Part shown: piece by piece, positions 9,484 through 18,056 of the stretch
How positions within the stretch are numbered: the stretch's first letter is position 1
Layout of the letters: every line of letters begins with the position of its first letter
From: Dimargaris cristalligena
Taxonomy: Eukaryota; Kickxellomycota; Dimargaritomycetes; Dimargaritales; Dimargaritaceae
Length of the DNA stretch: 25,319 nt
Assembly: GCA_027576995.1 (NCBI GenBank)
Contig: JANBQC010000416.1
Location: 1 to 25,319 of the forward strand
Reading direction: 5' to 3'
Notes under the pieces: model-generated
What the model saw: the letters and a program-made list of their open reading frames with translations, nothing else
Database searches by the model: none
What the model was told of the DNA's origin: nothing
Made by a program: the position numbers and the translations under genes

Positions 9484-12400
9484 ATGGACTTCGACGAAGG
9501 TAAGCATGTAATCTAATCGAGAGTTCTCGGTGCCCTGGAGCCTCCAGTGTAGAAATAAAATGGACTGTCCCTTGCGGCAATGCCGCCGGGCATGGACGGG
9601 TGACTCACTACTATCCCCCTCCTATTTACATCCACCGCGGACTTTCAAGCAACCTTCTTTGAGAGATAGATACTAATACCTTCTCCCCTCATTCCTTCTT
9701 CATTTCCCCACTCCCTGGCCCTACCTCCAGCGGAATGCTGCCGCGTCTGCCGCGGAGAGGCTACGCCGGAGGAACCGCTCTTCCACCCCTGTAAATGCAC
9801 CGGCAGTATCCGCTATGTACACCAGGACTGCTTGATCGATTGGCTATCGCATAGCAACAAGACCAAGTGCGAACTATGCCGCCACACCTTCGAATTCTCC
9901 CCCGTCTTCGACCCTAATATGCCCTCCCACGTCCCCTGGTACGTGGTCATTAAACGCCTCGCCATCCAGACCGGCCTCGAAGTCCTGTGGGCCTTCCGCA
10001 TGCTCCTAGTGGCCTTTGTATGGCTCATTCTGCTTCCGTACATGACCGTTTGGATGCTGCGCTTTTACTTCTGGAGCGGCCAGACCATGGCCTACGTGGT
10101 AAGCGGCGATGTGCACCGCATTCCCGGCTTTTTGAACTACACCCACACCCTACGGCGCGAACAAAGCATCTTTGCCAATGCCCTCAATGGTACCCTGCTT
10201 CCGTCTCTGATACTCGGCCCCATCGCCGCCGCCGATCATCCCAGTCCGTCCCTGCGTCAATTTATCCTGGATTGCCTAGAGGGCGAGGTGGTGACCACCG
10301 TGGTGGTGCTCGTCTTCACCATCCTCTTTGTGCTCCGGGAGTGGATCCACTCCAATGCGCCCCTACCCAATCTTCAGCTTGAACCGGACGAGAATGTCCA
10401 GGCCTTTGGGCTCGAACCCATCCCTCCCGGCGTTGACCCCCCGGCCGCATTTCCGGAGGCCGCCATCGACAACCCTGATAATGCTGGGGTAGAGGCAGAG
10501 GCTGAAATTCCAAACCAGGTCCGGTTCCAACGCAACATCGAAGATTTGCGACGCCGTCAGCAAGATATTCGGCGGCGCCGGATGGATCTTGAACGGGAAA
10601 TTGAGGAGCTGGAGCGGGGTCGATTGCGTAATCAGCGTATCATCCCGCCCAACCTTAACGAGACTGACGCTTGGTTACCTGACCCGTTCCTTCACCCCGA
10701 GTCCGGTCCCGGTCCGAATCCACATCGAAACCCCGCCGATTCCTTGAACCCCATACCACCATGGCCCTTGACTGAGGACGACCCTGGTTTGACTAATCAG
10801 CCGTATCAGTTGCGGCGCCGGAGACTACACCCTCGGGCATATTCGGCCGGCTCCATGGAAGAGGATGCACCAGGAACGTCCGCTGCCCAGGATGACGACC
10901 AGCCCACATCACCGGTAGCTAGACGGTCCGGAAAACGTCCTGACCTCCCAAGTCAATCCGAGCAATCTTCGTCCTCCGGATTGACCCCTGTTCCCTCTGC
11001 TCCCTTGGCCGCCGGCACGTCCCACTGGTCCTCTCGGCCCGATGATGCCCATGGATCAGCTGCTGCTGCTACCACCACTGCTCTGGGTGGTGGGGTCTTT
11101 GCCGTCGGCTTCGCGGCTTCTAACCCACCTTTTTCCAGCGGCGCCGCCCCCGGTTTCCCATCTACTGAATCAGGAGTAGTCGACGAGGCCCCCCCAACCG
11201 AGACCGAACCACTAATACTGGACCAAACCAGTTTCGACGGGAGTTCGAATCCAGACTCTGATTCAGAGTCCGAGCCGGACTCGGACGACCCCGAGGCGGA
11301 TGGCGTGGATCCTGCGGATGCGGCGGTCGCCGGGGGTGGCCCCAACCCGAATAACGCTGGCCCCAATAACCCCGATTTGCCCGATGACTTGGCCGACCGG
11401 GAGGGCATCGACGATATATTTGAGGCCCTCGGCGTTCGCGGTCCCATCATTAACCTATTCCAGTACTTTGTGCTAATTTTCTCCCTAATCGCCCTTGTAC
11501 TGGGTGCTGCCGTCTGGATACCATTTACCCTAGGCAAACTCCTGTTGGTACTTAACCCGCTGAAAATGCTCATGCTACCCCTCCTGGTCCTCCAACTCAT
11601 CACCGACCCCGTCATTGACTTTTGCGTGGACCTGGTATTCCCCTTCATGCTGGACGCCATCACCGCGACCGCATACGCCATATGGATGACTCTCGTGCCG
11701 TTAGCCAGCAACGTGGCCCAGATTCTGCACCCGGTAATGCTCCTTCTACCGGGTGTTTCGGTCAGCTCTACCGGTTCTGCTACGTTGACACCCACTGGGT
11801 TACTTCCCGCCGTTATTACCAAGGCCCTTGACCCATGGGTTGACCGGATAGCCGAGGTTGGTATCGCCGCTTGGTCCCAGTTATTCGGTATAGCGTCAAT
11901 GGTACTGGTGAGTAGCAGTAGTGGTGGTGGTGGTGATAGTGGGGACGGCGGCTCTTTATCTCCCTCGGACGCCGCCTCGACTAAGATTGCGTCCGCTTGG
12001 TTTGGTCAGGCTTCTTCGTCGCTGCCCCTAGCCGCCCGGCTTACCCAGTTTCTTAATGCAGTGACCGCCACGAATCTGACCGATACCCTTTCATCGAACA
12101 CAGACTCGACGGCACTGGCGTACCGCCTAGCCTCCCGGCTCCAATGGGTTCATACCTACTGGGTGGATCTGGCCCACAGTGACACTCTAAGTAGCCGTCT
12201 TCTTACCTGCGGCCTGGGCATTATGCTTTTTCTACTAGGAACCGTTTATATCATGTACGGGGGACTTGATATGGCGGGCGAACGCAGCCGGGCCCTCAAA
12301 CGGGGGACCCAAACCGTCGTCTCCATGGTCAAAGTACTGTTTTTCCTAATCCTCGAGCTGGGGTTCGCGCCCTTTGTCTGCGGCTGGCTACTCGATATCG

Positions 12401-15225
12401 CCACCCTCCCGCTATTCCCCGAGGCCATCAATCTACAGGGCCGTATCGCCTTTGCCCGAACCTATACGTTCAGTTCCTCCTTCCTGCACTGGTTCACGGG
12501 CACCATTTTCGCCTATTTGTTTTCGTTTTCGGTGTCCGCCTTCCGGGAACTCATCCGCCCAGGTGTCCTGTGGTTCATCCGGGACCCCAGTGACCCCCAG
12601 GCCCAACCCATGCGCGATATTTTGGAAAAACCGGCCACCAACGAAATGCGCCGGGTGGTCCATTCCCTCATTTTGTACTCCGTGGTCGTGTTGGGTGGGT
12701 TCGGATCAGTGGCCCTGGCTATTTCCTACCTTCCGCCGCTCGGCGGTGGCTCCATTCTGCCCCTCCACTGGCGCTTCGCCACCGGTCGGGCCGCCTCGCC
12801 GGTACCCTGGGACGTGATCATCCTCCACGTGGTGGTGCCCCCCTTATTCCGGCGGGTCAAGCCCCGTAAATGGTATAAATGGATTGTCGGATGGTGGGCC
12901 CGACAGGCCGCCCGGAGTCTACGACTCTCGGCGTTTTTCTTCGGGGGCCGGTTTCCCGACGAGGAAGGGTACTACATTTACCCCAGTTGGCTCGCGTGGC
13001 TGACCGGTCGGACATTTAAACTGCCCGTTCCGGAGGTTTCCCCACCGGCCTTGGGCGATGCCGCCTATCGCCATCGGCACCCCACCCGGGCTCCCCCTGC
13101 TCAGCCCTCCCAGGTAGACGACGAATTTGAACCCAGCGTAATCGTGCTGGACGGGAGACGGCTCGAGGCGGTAGTGGAGGAGACCTTGACCGGTATAGCG
13201 CCCTCGTCCAACGCAAGGGTAGGTGACAACGGATTCCACCGGAATACTCGGTTCGTCGACCCCCGCGGCACGGGCCTGGCTTTCCAGCGCGACGGTTCCC
13301 TACTCCGAGTGCCCAACTACGACGGTGCCCCAATTGTGCCGGGTCACCGGATGCTGGTTCGGGCCGACCGATTCGGCGTACCTTTGGACCCGGCGGAAGA
13401 TTACCCCGAACAACGCCAGATGGGCGGTCCCCGCCCCCTGGCCTTGGGGGAGATGCCCCCCCAACCGTTCCCTAATCTGATCCCAGACCCTGCCGGGGTC
13501 GGTCCACCGATTGCCCCCAGTAAGCAACGGCGGTTCACGCTAGTCTACGCCCCTCCCCACCTACGGCTTCGGCTGGTTGCCTTTCACATTTATTTGTGGC
13601 TAGGCATGGCACTGACCGTGTCGGCGATGCTGATTATCCCTTTACTGACGGGTCGGGCTCTCTTTGCGTGGGGTATGGGAGCTTTCCACCGGGCGTACGC
13701 GGCCCAGATTCAGGATATGGCCAACGGCCTCCTGACCTTCAACCCCCCTCCCTTTTTAACGGCCCTCCCCGTCGCAGACCACAAGGTGGCCAACGGCCCC
13801 ACTTCGTCCTGGCTAGCCTCCCGGCGTCAGCAGATCCTCATGTGGGACCCGAATACCCCCGTGGATGATATTTACACCCTATTACTGGGCCTGTACGTAT
13901 GGGGGGTGGCCATCTGGCTTGTGACCCGGGTATGGACCGATTTGCATCGGTTTATCAAGCGATGGAACACCCGTCGGTACGCCCGACTCGTGGCCCGCAA
14001 CCGACGGGCTCGGCAACATCCCCACCGGTATCATCACCCTACCCCATGGTACGGCCAACTGCCTCCCTGGGTGCCCATCCTCACCCAGCACTTCGCCGGC
14101 TGGTGTCGCGCCAAGTGGAGTCTGGCCTACAAGTCATTGATTCTCCTCCTAGCCGTGGGCGTATTTTTGCCCACCCTATTGGGCTTAGTCGGCGAGTTAT
14201 ATATTGGCGGACCCGTGCGGCTGGCGGCAGTGCAGTCGGTGGAGGCGTGGATTCACCGGCATCCGGCGGACGCCCCTTTGGCGGTTGGGCGGACGGAAAC
14301 CACGGTGGCACCAGCGGAGGCGGATATGCCGGCCTTTTCCGCCCTTTCCAATCGGCATACGGGACTCCATGAAGCGGGTTGGACCGCCCAACGGTTTCCC
14401 CGACTGGTGGCGCAACACGAGCAGCAGGTACTCCACGATATCGACGAGACGACCACGGACGGATCCACCGGTACACCCGACCACCCGTCAGGTATGGCCG
14501 CGCCTACGATCCCCGGCCATCTCCTTGGGGTGACGCTCAACCCCAATTTGCTGCGAATGATCTATGGCCTGGAACAACCGGCCTTTACCGACCAGGAGGC
14601 CCGGAAGGATTCACAAACCGGTGCGCAGTCGCGGACATCCCCCCCACCACTCAGCCCGCCGGCGGTGACTATTTGGAACTTAGTGAACCACTCGGCCCAG
14701 TCTCCCGGCCGCTTTTTCCTTTTCTGCTGGGCCACCGGCCTCGTGTTCCTAAAAGGGCTATCCGCCGTACTGAACCAGTCCCTCCCCAACTCCGCCATTC
14801 CCCAAATGTGGAACCGGATCACTGATAACGGCAACTGGGCACATATCCAACTCCGGGCGCTGTTCACGGAAATGATACTCCCCGCCGGGGTCCTGACTTT
14901 TCTACTCGTGGTCGTCCCGCCCCTGGTGGGCACGTTCACGTTGGCCCAACTGAACCAGCCCGACCTGTTGTTCGATCCCCATCTCCTGTGCTGGCTCTAC
15001 CCGCTGTCCCTCCTTTTTATTGTGAATGCGTTTACCATGTATTTCATCTACCATTGGTGGCAGACCTGGGTGGTACAGGTGCACCAGGACGAATACTTGA
15101 TCGGTCGTCGGTTGCATAATCTAGAGTCCAGGGCTGGCACCACTACTACCGTTACCACTACTGCCACCGTTGATAACACTGACGATGGCCCAGAAGTCGC
15201 GCCGGAACCAGCGGTCGTCAATTGA
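9484..15225 (+). CDS. DOA10: Doa10/MARCH6-type ER E3 ubiquitin ligase
   Basis: Exon 1 is 9484-9499 (MDFDE plus one base) and exon 2 is 9731-15225, giving 1836 residues; the donor is GTAAGC and the acceptor CTCCAG. The N-terminus is a RING-CH finger with C9, C12, C26, C28, H36, C39, C52 and C55 (C4HC3 order), including FHPCKCTGSIRYVHQDCL. Many hydrophobic segments follow, the first near 91-120, 193-212 and 582-612. The TD region conserved in TEB4/Doa10 begins near 947 with RPGVLWFIRDPSDPQ. The C-terminal element YLIGRRLHNLE keeps a Gly (1797) and an Asn (1802) spaced as in the yeast C-terminal element needed for activity. The enzyme marks misfolded ER and inner-nuclear-membrane proteins for proteasomal removal (ERAD-C). 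It is long: yeast Doa10 is 1319 and human MARCH6 910 residues. Much of the excess is a low-complexity acidic Pro/Ser/Asp-rich stretch near residues 213-567. Confidence 0.97.
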
Positions 15226-15727
15226 TTGGACCATTCATATTTTACCTTGGCAGCTTTCATCGTTCTACATTCTACATTATATCATTTTTATATATTAATA
15301 TATATATGGGTCCATCTATATGGACTGTCGTACATTCTCCCAACCCCAATTGCGGGGCATGTTAGGTATGTCTGGTCGTTGCTTACACTTCCATTTTTAT
15401 TCATACACACCCTTACTCAAGCAAAATAATGCGAACCTACTTTCATTAAACTGGCAATAGCAAAAACAATAGGGAAAGGCTACCAGTCGGAATTTACTTT
15501 TTGAAGGTTCAGTATGGCTATAAATATGGAGTGAGAATATGGGGTTAGGTTAGTTCTATAGTACAGTCGTAGTTACGGAGGGAGCCGATAGGGTATGCAC
15601 CACCCGCAATACCCCAATCGATCACATCGGGTGGTGAAACACCTAGTAGTCCTCGGTGTGGAGGGGTTGGGAGGATAGAAGGGAAGGGGGGGATGTTAAT
15701 TGAGGCCCCTGTTAAATCCATTTGAAA
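15226..15727. other. Spacer between convergent genes
   Basis: The left half is AT-rich, with TATATA repeats near 15290-15307, and should hold the DOA10 3' end. No gene is seen. An inverted repeat at 15598-15636 is listed separately. Confidence 0.4.
15598..15636. repeat. Perfect 9-bp inverted repeat, possible hairpin
   Basis: CACCACCCG at 15598-15606 is matched by CGGGTGGTG at 15628-15636, with 21 nt between. It lies about 90 nt beyond the stop of the unknown - strand gene and about 370 nt beyond the DOA10 stop. A GC-rich hairpin could form in either transcript, but eukaryotic 3' ends do not need one, so its function is unknown. Confidence 0.4.
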
Positions 15728-16069
15728 CTAAGCATCCGGTGCGGTTGATGGCGGAGGAGGAGGTGGTGGTGGAAGAAGACTCTCCGACGGTTTCCAAATG
15801 GCCTGCTCAAACCGACCACCACCGATGGTATTGATGGTTATCGGTGATTTAACCCACCGAGCTCGGGGTTGCGAAGGGTGGTGAGGCGGGAGATTCTGAA
15901 CATTCACCTGGTTCCCTCCGATGGGGCCATCGGCCGTAGCCGCCATAGCGGCCGCCTGGGGTTCGCCGCCCTCCGGGTGTGGATGGGCGTGTCGATGGGC
16001 GGCGTGGTGTGAGGTGGGTGGGGGCATGGACGAGGGGGAATGGTGGTTGGGATTGGGATTAGACGTCAT
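15728..16069 (-). CDS. Small Pro/His-rich protein, function unknown
   Basis: A 113-residue frame from ATG at 16069 to TAG at 15728. The N-terminal half is rich in His, Pro and Asn and looks disordered. The middle (about 66-95) is more ordered in character and includes ARWVKSPITINTIGGGRF and QAIWKPSES; a run of about nine prolines follows near the end. The pattern W-x-K-x-x-I-T-I ... R-F ... W-K-P loosely recalls the N-terminal block of BCL7 proteins (SWI/SNF subunits), but the match is short and unproven. Codon choice resembles the neighbouring genes. The frame is also open for some distance upstream of the ATG (Pro-rich, to beyond 16130), where an acceptor-like TATATAG is present, so a 5' exon is possible. 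It is divergent from LSM5. Confidence 0.5.
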   Translation of the reverse strand: MTSNPNPNHHSPSSMPPPTSHHAAHRHAHPHPEGGEPQAAAMAATADGPIGGNQVNVQNLPPHHPSQPRARWVKSPITINTIGGGRFEQAIWKPSESLLPPPPPPPPSTAPDA

Positions 16070-16615
16070 TGGTACTGTTGGAGGTATTGGAATGTTGGGG
16101 GGACCGGGTAAGGGATAGGCATATATTGAGCTATATATATCAACTAAGTCAGACAGGTTGGGGAATGGTGCCCAAGTATAAATAAAAAAGAAACTATCTA
16201 AATATATATATAGTTAGCTAAGCCATGGAAAAGACGCTCTGGTCTAGCCAAATGTAAAAAGGGAAATTTAACAGTATATAGTGTAGTCCTTCATGGGGCT
16301 ACTATATGTCGCTGGCATTGGGCTGGGGAGTGAGGGGAGCGGGGCACACTAGTAGAATCTCTCCCCGTTCTGGAAAACAGCCGAGTTGGAATCCCCCGTG
16401 CAAAGGCCGAAGCAATTCCTGGGGCTGTTACCCAAATTAACCGCGTCTAAACTCGGGAGGGTAGTCTGTACCGCTACTCATCTCTCCCCATTCGCGTGCA
16501 TTGCAGTTTCTTTCGCTTCTTGCTGATTCGAGAATATCCTTGTCTATACTATTATATAGTTTTCTAAATCCTCCAACCTCGTTTATTGAGCTTCCCGAAC
16601 CCAGAATCTATCAAC
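16070..16615. promoter_or_regulatory. Divergent promoter region, unknown gene and LSM5
   Basis: The stretch is AT-rich, with several TATATA tracts (about 16128-16139, 16203-16212 and 16549-16558). The last is 60-70 nt before the LSM5 ATG and is the best-placed TATA-like element. I see no gene on either strand, apart from a possible first exon of the unknown - strand gene, which I cannot place. Confidence 0.35.
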
Positions 16616-17323
16616 ATGGCCACTCAACTCCTCCCTCTGGGTAAGACCAAACCATGCGGGAATGCGACAGTTTAGGGAATCAGGGCCATGTGGTAAAGCC
16701 ACTGGCAGCCCAGTCTCATTTATTGTAGGCGGACCACACAACCCGCCCATTGTTGCCTTATTAATAAGCCCAAACCCCCCACCCGCTCTTCCAGTCCGCC
16801 ACATATATGTACTCACACCTTGTAACCTATATTTCAATTTCTAACCTACGAATATTCTGTAGAACTCATCGATAAGTGCATCGGCTCCAAGATCTGGGTG
16901 ATAATGAAGAGCGAAAAGGAGTTCACGGGGGTCCTCTCGGGCTTCGATGATTACGTAAATATGGTGCTCGACGATGTGACGGAATTCGAAAAGGTGGCCA
17001 CGGGTTACCAAAAGACTCAGCTCAAACAAATTCTACTCAACGGTAACAACATCTGCATGGTAAGTTCATTAATTAGCGCTGTCGGTAGTACGGGCTCATG
17101 CTAGATGTTGTAGATATAACTGGTCTAAATGGCCACCAACCTGAAGGAGCCCCAAGGAGGGCGAGGGCAATCGATTTTATCTGTTTCGAACTTTAGGTAC
17201 ACGGCACTGATCATGGCCACTGGTGTTTATACCTTACCCACGTACTAAATAATTTATGTTGTCCTATTTGGTACTGGGATATTCCCCCTTTAGCTTGTTC
17301 CCGGCGGCAATGGTCCCGAATAA
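16616..17323 (+). CDS. LSM5: LSm5, Sm-like RNA-binding ring subunit
   Basis: Three exons (16616-16640, 16863-17059, 17294-17323) give 83 residues. Both introns have GTAAG donors and TAG acceptors (222 and 234 nt); a CTAAC-like branch site lies just before the first acceptor. The protein follows the LSm5 family closely: [13 protein letters not shown] at the start, then [20 protein letters not shown] and [12 protein letters not shown] for the Sm1 motif, and [18 protein letters not shown] for Sm2. LSm5 belongs to two heptameric rings: LSm1-7 in the cytoplasm, which binds oligoadenylated mRNA and promotes decapping, and LSm2-8 in the nucleus, which binds the 3' end of U6 snRNA. The first exon encodes only eight residues and the last only nine, so both are easily missed by automatic prediction. 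An AATAAA at 17429-17434 lies about 105 nt beyond the stop. Confidence 0.97.
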
Positions 17324-18056
17324 CGACCAAGGTGGACCCATTCAACGTCTAGCGGATTCCGACGCGGACAGCCCCCATCCTTCATACGGTGGCCATGTGT
17401 AGTTTTGAATGTTACCCTACTACTTTTCAATAAACCATTTATTAACCCAGCTACTGCCCCATTTAGGCGTTTTTCGGATGGTGATGTTCGGTAGTAATCT
17501 GAATAACCTATAGTGATGCTCTGTTACCATTGAAGGATAAGTTTTGGTGGAATTTCTGCCACCCTGCGTTTGGAGTGGGCAAGTGAAAGTCCCTCAATAA
17601 ATCACGTGCTCTGTTTGATAAGGGCATTTGGTTTAAAAACCACGACTGCCTATTGATCAACAACACAAGGGCTAACAACTAATAAGGAGCATCGCCGTGG
17701 CTCCAACTACGGCGGAGTGTGAATATCGGATTGTTTACACAATAATAGAGACTGGGTGTAGTATCCAGCTGATACCCTCCCTTCAGTGACTTCCCCTGCC
17801 CAGTAGCCAACCCTAATTGCAGCCCACACTGTTTACGCGTTAACAAGCCGACTGCTTCCCTTCCCTCCTTCCCTACTATTATTCTTTTCCTGTCCCCCCT
17901 GTACTGGCACCACTTCTCATTCCTTCCCTTCTTCCTGATTAGCTACTTAGGTAGAAAGTCACTGTTTTTAACTGCTATTCGGAACCCAGTGCAATATACT
18001 TGGGATACCAATCTATTACCCGTCTATGATTCACTAGAGCCCATTCCCTTGATTCA
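17324..18056. promoter_or_regulatory. Spacer between LSM5 and TPX2
   Basis: It contains the LSM5 3' end (AATAAA at 17429-17434) and the TPX2 promoter. The last 250 nt before the TPX2 start are pyrimidine-rich on the + strand (about 17845-17940), as is usual upstream of fungal genes. No gene is recognised. Confidence 0.4.

Noticed and set aside
11242..11252. GTTCGAATCC, like a tRNA B box
   Set aside because: It lies inside the DOA10 coding sequence, and no A box or cloverleaf can be formed around it.
10953..11822. 289-codon frame on - inside DOA10
   Set aside because: It is antisense to the low-complexity acidic insert; length comes from codon bias, and it has no domain.
14081..14546. Overlapping frames on both strands in the 3' third of DOA10
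   Set aside because: They are shadows of a GC-rich membrane-protein gene whose own frame is unbroken.
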